Shown here piece after piece: positions 1 through 5,229 of a DNA stretch of 5,803 nt; positions within the stretch are counted from its first letter, which is position 1, and the number at the start of each line of letters is the position of its first letter. The notes under the pieces were generated by a model. The model did not search any database and had not been told where the DNA came from. It saw nothing but the letters and a program-made list of their open reading frames with translations. This stretch comes from JAWVZU01 sp033722075 (lineage in GTDB: Bacteria; Pseudomonadota; Gammaproteobacteria; Xanthomonadales; SZUA-38). The stretch is from NCBI GenBank assembly GCA_033722075.1, contig JAWVZU010000250.1:1-5803 (forward strand), written 5' to 3'. The position numbers and the translations under genes were made by a program.

Positions 1-938
1 GCCTCACGAAGTTCGCTGTCAACCAGCTCGTCGTCTTCAGGTTGTTCGTCTTCGTCGTCATCCGCGCTGGACCGCTTCAGGAACGACCAATCCGGCTGGA
101 ACTTGATCCAGTAGGCCAGGACGCCCAAACCCAGGCCGAACAGAAGCAGCGCGATGGCGCCGACACGGCTGTCCATCAACAGACCGAAAGGGCGGTCGTA
201 GCCGTAACCGACTCCGATGTTCCGGGTGGCTTGAACATGCGGCAGGGAGTCGACCAGACCACCCGACAGACTGCCACGGTAGTCGACGACCTCCGAACCG
301 CCCGACTTGCGCAGAATTCGGATATCCAGGTAGCCAGGCGCCCGTGCCAGCGCTTCGCTCAATGGACGTGCCGAAAACGTCGCCACCAATTCACCCACCA
401 GCGTATCGCCGTCCAGGATGGGTGCCGCCCAGTTAAGGCGGGTATTTTCGCCCTGGCCGCCGACGATGGGACCGGCAACCGACAGGTCCTTCTTTGCCAG
501 CAGCGCCACGGCGATCGCCGAATAGTTGGTGCCCGGATACGCCTCGGGAGTGATCAGTTCGACTCTCGGCTCGAGCAGCAGGGCGCGCTCCAGACCTGCG
601 TTCTCGGCCAATTTTCGCTCGGCGTCGGAAATCGCGGCTTCACTGGACCGCAGGACGGCAGCAAGTCCCGGATCCTCCGCATAGGACTGCACGGACTGGG
701 CCTGCCCATCGAGAATATTCTTGATCGCAACTGCGACCCGGTTCGCAGCCGCTTCATTGGCGGCCACCCCGGATTCAAAACGCCATTGCGAGAAGAGCTG
801 ATAGCCGGCGATGAGCATGGTAACCAGGGCCAGCGTCCCGAAAATCGGAGCCGCCACGGTCCGCCCGCTCTTGATCAGCACCCGGGCGGTTTGCCGCCGC
901 CTCTGGGCTCGCTCGAGCGCCGAAGTTTCTCTTTTCAT
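1..938 (-). CDS. Membrane-anchored N-terminal part of an AlgC-type phosphomannomutase/phosphoglucomutase (partial, runs off left edge)
   Basis: The reading frame is open from ATG at 938 to the left edge: 312 codons, 3' end missing. The start shares an ATGA with the dut stop, implying translational coupling. Seen: a basic N-terminus (ERAQRRRQ, residues 9-16), a membrane segment at about 28-49, an extracytoplasmic stretch at about 50-255, a second membrane segment at about 259-279, then a strongly acidic linker from residue 293 (DDDEDEQPEDDE). Part of the loop (residues 154-188, with VAGPIV, NWAAPILDGD and LVGELVATF) resembles a Cache-type sensor fold; this is by eye. No catalytic phosphohexomutase motif lies inside the window. 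Identity rests on position: in Pseudomonas and relatives coaBC-dut is followed by algC, and long AlgC forms carry a two-helix membrane module before the enzyme. Such enzymes interconvert mannose/glucose 6- and 1-phosphates for LPS and exopolysaccharide precursors. Alternative: a stand-alone two-helix Cache membrane protein. Membrane architecture is firm; the enzyme identity is inference. Confidence 0.72.
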   Translation of the reverse strand, partial: MKRETSALERAQRRRQTARVLIKSGRTVAAPIFGTLALVTMLIAGYQLFSQWRFESGVAANEAAANRVAVAIKNILDGQAQSVQSYAEDPGLAAVLRSSEAAISDAERKLAENAGLERALLLEPRVELITPEAYPGTNYSAIAVALLAKKDLSVAGPIVGGQGENTRLNWAAPILDGDTLVGELVATFSARPLSEALARAPGYLDIRILRKSGGSEVVDYRGSLSGGLVDSLPHVQATRNIGVGYGYDRPFGLLMDSRVGAIALLLFGLGLGVLAYWIKFQPDWSFLKRSSADDDEDEQPEDDELVDSELRE

Positions 939-1393
939 GCAACCCCCGAATGACCGAATCCACCGGCGCCGCGGTCGGTGGGTTCAAAGCGCTCAACGAT
1001 ATCGAAATGCGCCCGGACCACCGGCACGAACACCAGCTGCGCGAGCCGCAAACCCGGCTCAATGGCAAACGCCGTTTTCGATCGATTCCAGCAGGACACC
1101 ATCAGCGGCCCCTGGTAATCCGAGTCGATGAGGCCGACGAGATTTCCCAGCACCAGTCCATGCTTGTGGCCCAGCCCGGAACGGGGAATGATGACTGCGG
1201 CGAGGGCCGGATCTCCAATGTGAATCGACATGCCCGTAGGGATGAGCTCCGTCTTCCCTGGCTCGATGCGCATTTCTCCATCGACCATGGCCCGCAGGTC
1301 CAGCCCCGCCGAACCGTCAGTGGCGTAGGCCGGAAACGGAAAGTCGTTGCCCAGACGATCATCCAGAATGCGTAGGCTGATCCTGCGCTCCAT
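935..1393 (-). CDS. dut: dUTP diphosphatase (dUTPase)
   Basis: 152 aa, essentially the length of E. coli Dut and alignable with it throughout. It hydrolyses dUTP to dUMP and diphosphate in the cytoplasm, keeping uracil out of DNA and supplying dUMP for thymidylate synthesis; the family is a homotrimer. All five family motifs are visible: I YATDGSAGLDLRA (23-35), II PRSGLGHKHG (70-79), III GNLVGLIDSDYQG (83-95) with the catalytic Asp90, IV RLAQLVFVPV (116-125) and V RGAGGFGHSG (141-150), the mobile C-terminal loop that closes over the nucleotide. ATG at 1393 is preceded by a G-rich Shine-Dalgarno-like run (complement of 1402-1409) inside the end of coaBC. The gene starts 35 bp before coaBC stops and shares an ATGA with the following gene, so it is the middle cistron of one operon. 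No anomaly seen. Confidence 0.98.
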   Translation of the reverse strand: MERRISLRILDDRLGNDFPFPAYATDGSAGLDLRAMVDGEMRIEPGKTELIPTGMSIHIGDPALAAVIIPRSGLGHKHGLVLGNLVGLIDSDYQGPLMVSCWNRSKTAFAIEPGLRLAQLVFVPVVRAHFDIVERFEPTDRGAGGFGHSGVA

Positions 1394-2618
1394 GCGACTC
1401 GTTCCCCCGATAACTGTTGGTAATCAGAGCGGCGAGCTGACGCGCCAACGTCAACTTGTCCGCTCTGGCGAGTTCCTGCTGGCCGTCCGGGCCCAGCACC
1501 GTCAAGGCGTTATCTTCCGCATCGAACGCGCAGCCGCAACCCCCAACCGCATTGGCCGCGATGAGATCGACCCGCTTGTCGTTCAGTTTCTTGCGGGCGT
1601 TTTCGACCAGATTCTCGGTTTCTGCGGCGAATCCGACGGTAAATGGTCGCTTCTTGCGCGCAGCCACGTCGGCCAGGATATCCGGGTTGCGCACCAGCTC
1701 GACGGTCAGCGTCGATGCGGATCCTTTCTTGATCTTCTCCGGCGCCGGCTGCTCCGGGCGGAAGTCCGCCACCGCCGCAGCGCCGACGAAGATATCCTGC
1801 CGGTCGATCCGCTTCATCACCGCCGCGTGCATCTGGGAAGCGGAGCGGACATCCACGCGGGTCACCCCGGCCGGCGTCGCCAGCTGGACAGGTCCGGCCA
1901 CCACGGTCACCTCCGCACCCTGTTCGGCAAAGGCACGGGCCAGGGCAAACCCCATTTTTCCCGAGCTCCGGTTGCCGACGAAACGCACCGGATCGAGATC
2001 CTCGTAGGTTGGTCCGGCGGTCAGCAACACCCGAAGACCGGCGCCCTGCCCAGGCACCAGCATGCGCGCCAGCTCGGCGGCAATTTCCGGGGGCTCCATC
2101 ATCCGGCCGGGACCGATTTCGCCGCACGCCTGATCGCCCTCGTCCGGGCCGAGAAAAGTGACACCGCGCTCGGTCAGCAGCGAAGCATTGCTCCGGGTTG
2201 CCGTATGCGCCCACATGATCCGGTTCATGGCGGGCGCCAGCACCACCGGCGCCTCGCTGGCGAGGCAGACCGTGGTCAGCAGATCGTCCGCCATCCCGGC
2301 AGCCAGGCGCGCCATCAGATCGGCCGTCGCCGGCGCCACGACAATCAGCTCAGCCCAGCGCGCCAGCTCGATATGACCCATGCCCGACTCGGCCTCTGCG
2401 TCCAGCAGCTGACTGTGAACCGGGTGCCCGGAGACGGCCTGAAAGGTCAGCGGCGTCACGAACTCCATGGCACCGCCGGTCATGGCGACCCGAACATCAG
2501 CCCCGTATTCGCGAAGACGCCTGACCAGCTGGGGCGCCTTGTACGCCGCGATACCGCCCGCTACGCCCACGAGAATCCGGCGACCATGCAGCTTTGGGGT
2601 GTTTTCCGAAGCGTCCAT
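1359..2618 (-). CDS. coaBC: Bifunctional phosphopantothenoylcysteine decarboxylase / phosphopantothenate-cysteine ligase
   Basis: 419 aa from ATG at 2618, slightly longer than E. coli CoaBC (Dfp). It carries out two consecutive steps of coenzyme A synthesis: CTP-dependent joining of cysteine to 4'-phosphopantothenate (CoaB), then FMN-dependent decarboxylation to 4'-phosphopantetheine (CoaC). CoaC half (about 1-190): flavin-binding VGVAGGIAAYK (17-27), GHIELARWA with catalytic His82, APAMN with Asn132, and ACGEIGPGRM with Cys165 on the active-site flap. CoaB half (about 195-405): LLTAGPTYEDLDPVRFVGN (198-216), NRSSGKMG (216-223), the KIKK lysines (295-298) and GFAAETEN (329-336). First gene of coaBC-dut-phosphohexomutase. 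The C-terminal tail (NESHGAQDQPTHSG) is not conserved and lies over the dut start. The Shine-Dalgarno before 2618 is weak; an in-frame TTG at 2696 would add 26 unconserved residues and almost fill the spacer to radC, so I prefer 2618. Confidence 0.97.
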   Translation of the reverse strand: MDASENTPKLHGRRILVGVAGGIAAYKAPQLVRRLREYGADVRVAMTGGAMEFVTPLTFQAVSGHPVHSQLLDAEAESGMGHIELARWAELIVVAPATADLMARLAAGMADDLLTTVCLASEAPVVLAPAMNRIMWAHTATRSNASLLTERGVTFLGPDEGDQACGEIGPGRMMEPPEIAAELARMLVPGQGAGLRVLLTAGPTYEDLDPVRFVGNRSSGKMGFALARAFAEQGAEVTVVAGPVQLATPAGVTRVDVRSASQMHAAVMKRIDRQDIFVGAAAVADFRPEQPAPEKIKKGSASTLTVELVRNPDILADVAARKKRPFTVGFAAETENLVENARKKLNDKRVDLIAANAVGGCGCAFDAEDNALTVLGPDGQQELARADKLTLARQLAALITNSYRGNESHGAQDQPTHSG

Positions 2619-2711
2619 CGGCGATAGCTTACAAAGATTGTCGACGAATGTCCGTTCCTCACACGCTCCGGGACTGGCAAGCTGGGTCACGTCCAATTCG
2701 GAGACTCAAGG
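2619..2711. promoter_or_regulatory. Divergent coaBC/radC intergenic region
   Basis: 93 bp between the coaBC start (minus) and radC start (plus); it must hold promoters for both directions unless transcription comes from further away. No hexamer pair stands out. A GACAAT on the minus strand (4 of 6 to the -10 consensus) lies near coaBC but lacks a good -35; on the plus strand TTGTCG at 2639-2644 lacks a good -10 at 17 bp. The radC Shine-Dalgarno GGAG (2700-2703) lies 8 nt before its ATG and supports that start. Confidence 0.5.
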
Positions 2712-3386
2712 ATGAGCATCTGCCATTGGCCTCGGGAGGAGAGGCCCCGAGAGCGCCTGCTGGCCGAAGGCACGGCTGCGCTTTCCGACGCTGAACTCCT
2801 GGCCGTCCTCCTCGGCTCCGGCATCCGCGGTCAGTCGGCGGTCGAACTGGCCCGGCGGCTGGTGGCGGAGTTCGGCGACCTGCGCCGGGTACTGGTCGCC
2901 AGGCCGGCGGAGCTGAGCCAGGTGTCGGGGCTTGGCCCGGCCCGCTGTGCTCGTCTTCTGTGCGTCATGGAACTGGCACGGCGCAGCCTGCTCCAGCAAT
3001 TGCCCCAGCGAACGGTACTCGCCAGCCCCGGCGACACCAAGCGCTATTTCCGCGCCTGGTTGCGCGATCGGAAGCAGGAGGTGTTTGCGGGCTTGTTCCT
3101 GGACAACCGCCATCGGGTCATCCGCTGCGAAGCCCTCTCGAAGGGCACCATAGACGGCGCCAGCATCTACCCCCGGGAAATCGTGAGCCGTTGCCTCGAA
3201 ATCGGCGCCGCCGCGGTCATCTTCGCCCACAATCATCCATCGGGCATTGCGGAGCCTTCCGATGCCGACCGCCGCATCACCCGAAGGCTGCGTGATGCCC
3301 TCGCCCTCATTGACGTACGGGTGCTGGACCACCTGGTGGTGGGCGACGGGGAAGTCGTGTCGTTTGCGGAGCGGGGGTTGGTGTAG
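2712..3386 (+). CDS. radC: RadC family protein (JAMM/MPN domain)
   Basis: 224 aa, about the length of E. coli RadC (YicR), aligning from the first residues (MSICHWPREERPRERLL). N-terminal family signature LSDAELLAVLL (24-34), helix-hairpin-helix-like LSQVSGLGPARCARLL (68-83), then a C-terminal MPN/JAMM metallo-domain from about 120. The metal site is intact: Glu123 (KQEVFAG) and HNHPSG at 173-178 with ligands His173 and His175, followed by Ser183 and Asp186. The fold is that of zinc-dependent isopeptidases/hydrolases, but the biochemical role of RadC is unsettled; the historical E. coli radC mutation was later assigned to recG, so a DNA-repair role should not be assumed. Start supported by GGAG at 2700-2703. 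Divergent from coaBC, as in other gammaproteobacteria, and convergent with rpmG across a shared terminator. Appears monocistronic. Confidence 0.96.
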   Translation: MSICHWPREERPRERLLAEGTAALSDAELLAVLLGSGIRGQSAVELARRLVAEFGDLRRVLVARPAELSQVSGLGPARCARLLCVMELARRSLLQQLPQRTVLASPGDTKRYFRAWLRDRKQEVFAGLFLDNRHRVIRCEALSKGTIDGASIYPREIVSRCLEIGAAAVIFAHNHPSGIAEPSDADRRITRRLRDALALIDVRVLDHLVVGDGEVVSFAERGLV

Positions 3387-3398
3387 CCGCTGCGCGGC
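3386..3398 (+). repeat. Short GC-rich hairpin at the radC stop codon
   Basis: GCCGC (3386-3390) and GCGGC (3394-3398) form a 5-bp stem with a TGC loop. The first base is the last base of the radC stop codon. There is no following T-run, so it is not an intrinsic terminator by itself. It directly abuts the 7-bp tandem repeat and may be its boundary; it could also be chance in GC-rich DNA. Confidence 0.4.
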
Positions 3399-3400
3399 GT

Positions 3401-3425
3401 GGAAAGTGGGAAGTGGAAAGTGAAA
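3401..3425 (+). repeat. Imperfect 7-bp tandem repeat (GGRAAGT)
   Basis: Three consecutive heptamers, GGAAAGT, GGGAAGT, GGAAAGT (3401-3421), followed by a partial unit GAAA (3422-3425). It is purine-rich on the plus strand and differs from the surrounding GC-rich sequence. It lies between the radC stop and the terminator, so it would be in the 3' untranslated part of the radC transcript. Confidence 0.65.
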
Positions 3426-3432
3426 CGTGCAC

Positions 3433-3460
3433 AAAAAAGCCCGCGCGAGGCGGGCTTTTT
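3433..3460. terminator. Bidirectional intrinsic terminator between radC and rpmG
   Basis: GCCCGC (3439-3444) pairs with GCGGGC (3450-3455) around a 5-nt loop. The stem is flanked by an A-run (3433-3438) on the left and a T-run (3456-3460) on the right, so either strand gives a GC hairpin followed by U residues. It lies between the convergent radC (+) and rpmG (-) and can end both transcripts. Confidence 0.93.
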
Positions 3461-3481
3461 CAGAATACGTCCAAGCGTCGC

Positions 3482-3637
3482 TTACTTGATCTTCGCTTCC
3501 TTGAAGATCACGTGCTTGCGAACGACCGGATCATACTTCTTGAATTCGAGCTTGTCCGGGGTGTTCTTCTTGTTCTTGTCGGTCGTGTAAAAATAACCGG
3601 TGCCGGCGCTGGATACGAGGCGAATCTTGTCACGCAT
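3482..3637 (-). CDS. rpmG: 50S ribosomal protein L33
   Basis: 51 aa, beginning MRDKIRLVSSAGTGYFYTT and ending VVRKHVIFKEAKIK, clearly bacterial L33 and very close to the 51-aa Pseudomonas form. It is a small basic protein of the large ribosomal subunit near the E site. No cysteines are present, so this is the zinc-independent (C-minus) version. ATG at 3637 is preceded by a strong GAGGAG Shine-Dalgarno (complement of 3645-3650), 7 nt away and overlapping the rpmB stop codon; only 11 bp separate the two genes, so translation is probably coupled. Compared with E. coli, which has 4 extra N-terminal residues, the short start is the usual one in related genera. Followed after about 20 bp by the shared terminator. 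Confidence 0.98.
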   Translation of the reverse strand: MRDKIRLVSSAGTGYFYTTDKNKKNTPDKLEFKKYDPVVRKHVIFKEAKIK

Positions 3638-3648
3638 GATCGTACTCC

Positions 3649-3885
3649 TCAGACTTTCCCGCCGCGGGAACGGATGTCGGCCAGAACCGCATCGATCCCC
3701 TTGCGATCAATGATTCTCATGCCCTTGGTGGAGACCCGCAGGGACACCCAGCGCTTCTCACTTTCCACCCAGAAGCGGTGCTGTTTCAGGTTGGGCAGGA
3801 ACCGCCGACGCGTCTTGTTGTTCGCGTGGGAGACGTTGTTACCCGTCATCGGCCGCTTGCCCGTCACTTGGCATACTCTGGCCAT
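3649..3885 (-). CDS. rpmB: 50S ribosomal protein L28
   Basis: 78 aa, the same length as E. coli L28, with the family start MARVCQVTGKRPMTGNN and the conserved FLPNLKQHRFWVESEKRWV (about 30-48), then LRVSTKGMRIIDRKGID. It is a basic 23S rRNA-binding protein of the large subunit. Only one cysteine (Cys5) is present, so this is the zinc-independent form, matching the zinc-free L33 downstream. ATG at 3885 is chosen because it gives the conserved N-terminus and has an AGAGG Shine-Dalgarno (GAGG at 3892-3895) 6 nt upstream; an in-frame GTG at 3939 would add 18 unconserved residues. First gene of a two-gene unit with rpmG. In E. coli these genes run in the same direction as radC; here they face it. 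Confidence 0.98.
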   Translation of the reverse strand: MARVCQVTGKRPMTGNNVSHANNKTRRRFLPNLKQHRFWVESEKRWVSLRVSTKGMRIIDRKGIDAVLADIRSRGGKV

Positions 3886-3980
3886 GGCAAACCTCTTGTT
3901 CTGTTCAGTCGATTCACGTCCGGCCGGTCCCACAGTCACTATCGCGCCCGCGAAGGCGCCGACCCGGCGGCCAGAGAACG
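3886..3980 (-). promoter_or_regulatory. rpmB 5' leader with possible nested secondary structure
   Basis: Three complementary pairs nest around a centre: GTTCT (3979-3975) with AGAAC (3902-3898), just before the Shine-Dalgarno; CCGGGTC (3967-3961) with GACCGG (3929-3924), one bulged G; and GCGCC (3959-3955) with GGCGC (3948-3944) around a TTCGCG loop. If real, the outer helix would end close to the rpmB ribosome-binding site. The fold is by eye in GC-rich sequence and could be chance. Confidence 0.3.
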
Positions 3981-3984
3981 CGGC

Positions 3985-4014
3985 ATTCTAGCGGATGGCC
4001 ATGGTGGTTTGCAA
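3985..4014 (-). promoter_or_regulatory. Candidate sigma70 promoter for rpmB-rpmG
   Basis: On the minus strand TTGCAA (4014-4009, 4 of 6 to -35) is followed after 18 bp by TAGAAT (3990-3985, 5 of 6 to -10). The -10 contains the TAG stop of the SGNH hydrolase gene, so the promoter lies in that gene's end. The predicted transcript would start near 3978, leaving a leader of about 93 nt before rpmB. Assigned by eye. Confidence 0.42.
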
Positions 4015-5088
4015 TCCCCCGGACACGCTCGCTGCGATCCGCTCGGCCAGCAGGCGGTTTCCCTCCGGCCCGAGATGGACGAAATCCAGGAAGAGCGTTT
4101 CCCGGTGCCCCGCGAACACATCGCTGAGATCCCGGATCGCCCCCGCCTGCCGGACCGCTTGGTCAGCCGCCAGCTGCAGATCCCGGTGCCAGGCGAGACT
4201 CGCCGCAATGACCCGCCGTTCATGGTCGCTGACCAACGGCTTGGAGAACACGGTCGGTTGCCAGAAATAATAGACCTGGAAATCGAACTCGCGGGCCAGG
4301 GCTTGCGCGACCCTGAGATTATGGCCAACCCGTTCCACGACTTCGCGGGCCAGCGCCGTCTCGTCGATCGGTTCCGGGTCCACCCGGGACAGGCGTTTGA
4401 GGCCTTCGAACAGGTGGATTGCGCCGGCGAGGTAGTTGTCCAGCCCCGAGGTCAGGCGAAACTCGGCCTGCCGGCTGGCCTCGTTCTGCGGCCACCCGGC
4501 GCGGCGTGCCTGGAGGGCCGCATAGACATCATTGGCCCCACCCAGGAACACGACCAGGTCGGGCGGCGGCCGTTCCGCGAGCGACTGCTGAAGGGTGAGC
4601 AGCGATTGGGTCGATACGTAACCGCTCTCTCCGAAGTTGAGCACCCGTACCGGTCGACCGGGCTCGCTGAGCGTCCGTGCCAGCTGCGAAGGCACGGTAG
4701 ATTCATCGGCTACGCCGGTACCCCAGACGGACGAACCGCCAAAGGCCCAAATGACCGCCGCGGGCTGCGAGGCCGGCTGCCAGGTCGAGCGCAATCCCTC
4801 GCCGTCCACATTGATGGTCTGCCCCGAGAACGCGTCCCGCCGCCAGTAGACGTAGGGCTCCCAGCGCATGTTCTTGGCGGCCCCATGTTCCGACCAGTAG
4901 ATCTCCACCCGAGCGTCATCCCCGTCGACATCCGCCGACTCGCGATCCGGCGCCCTGGCGTTTGGATCCACCTGGGCCAGTCCGTGTTCGTCGAGGGTCA
5001 CCTTGAGGGCTGCGTCCAGAATCAGGACCAGCAACAGCGTCAAACCCAGGATGACCCACGCGTCCCGTAACCAGCGCAATAGCCTCAT
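3988..5088 (-). CDS. Membrane-anchored SGNH/GDSL-family hydrolase (substrate unknown)
   Basis: 366 aa. One N-terminal hydrophobic segment (about 11-29) after a basic MRLLRWLR acts as signal anchor, so the catalytic domain probably faces the periplasm. SGNH blocks are in order: I FGGSSVWGTG (116-125) with likely nucleophile Ser119; II NFGESG (151-156) with Gly153; III GGANDV (183-188) with oxyanion Asn186; V DFVHLGPEG (335-343) with Asp335 and His338. A preceding motif (WEPYVYWRR at 76-84, INVDGEGLRST at 92-102) recalls SGNH proteins found in exopolysaccharide clusters. Such enzymes are esterases or acyl/acetyl hydrolases or transferases, often on sugars; the substrate cannot be read here. ATG at 5088 has AGGA 8 nt upstream (complement of 5097-5100). 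Its neighbour across a divergent spacer is an O-antigen ligase-like protein, supporting a role in surface glycan acylation or deacylation. A 102-bp gap to rpmB and the rpm promoter suggest it is not part of the ribosomal operon. Confidence 0.88.
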   Translation of the reverse strand: MRLLRWLRDAWVILGLTLLLVLILDAALKVTLDEHGLAQVDPNARAPDRESADVDGDDARVEIYWSEHGAAKNMRWEPYVYWRRDAFSGQTINVDGEGLRSTWQPASQPAAVIWAFGGSSVWGTGVADESTVPSQLARTLSEPGRPVRVLNFGESGYVSTQSLLTLQQSLAERPPPDLVVFLGGANDVYAALQARRAGWPQNEASRQAEFRLTSGLDNYLAGAIHLFEGLKRLSRVDPEPIDETALAREVVERVGHNLRVAQALAREFDFQVYYFWQPTVFSKPLVSDHERRVIAASLAWHRDLQLAADQAVRQAGAIRDLSDVFAGHRETLFLDFVHLGPEGNRLLAERIAASVSGGLQTTMAIR

Positions 5089-5229
5089 TCACTCGTTCCT
5101 GCGCAAAAGTCCCTATCCTGACGCCCCGGTTGCCGCTTGAACAGTCCCGCCATTTGGGCGCAGTGCAGCGTTCCGGTGCTACAATTCGGCCCTTTTTTCG
5201 ATGTGGACTCCACCTTGCCAGCAGCACCC
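5089..5229. promoter_or_regulatory. Divergent spacer between SGNH hydrolase and O-antigen ligase-like gene
   Basis: 141 bp holding the starts of two divergent genes. Rightward promoter: see the extended -10 entry. Leftward: TTCAAG (5142-5137, minus strand) and a poor GATAGG about 18 bp on; this is weak and not claimed as a promoter. A short T-run (5193-5198) is not part of a hairpin terminator. Confidence 0.5.
5177..5185 (+). promoter_or_regulatory. Extended -10 promoter for the O-antigen ligase-like gene
   Basis: TGCTACAAT matches the extended -10 form TGnTATAAT with TACAAT (5180-5185) as the hexamer (5 of 6). No good -35 lies 16-18 bp upstream (TTTGGG at 5153-5158 is 21 bp away), which is usual when TGn is present. 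Predicted start near 5192, giving a leader of about 38 nt to the ATG at 5230. Confidence 0.6.

Noticed and set aside
42..953. Long plus-strand open frame (about 303 codons) opposite the membrane-anchored gene
   Set aside because: Its product is Arg/Gln/His-rich with no recognisable domain, while the minus strand gives a coherent two-helix membrane protein coupled to dut. It is a GC-rich antisense shadow.
1347..2627. Long plus-strand open frame (about 426 codons) opposite coaBC
   Set aside because: It lies antisense to a fully conserved CoaBC; the translated product is low-complexity Arg/Gly/His without family features.
2619..2696. N-terminal extension of coaBC from TTG at 2696
   Set aside because: The extra 26 residues are not like CoaBC N-termini, and the start would leave only 15 bp to radC; ATG at 2618 gives the expected length.
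3886..3939. N-terminal extension of rpmB from GTG at 3939
   Set aside because: L28 begins with MARVCQVTGK-like sequence, reached by the ATG at 3885 with its own Shine-Dalgarno.
3778..5070. Long plus-strand open frame (about 430 codons) spanning rpmB and the SGNH gene
   Set aside because: It crosses two well-supported minus-strand genes and a promoter region, and its translation looks like no known protein.
5193..5198. T-run as an intrinsic terminator in the divergent spacer
   Set aside because: No stable GC stem lies just before it on either strand, and no gene ends there.
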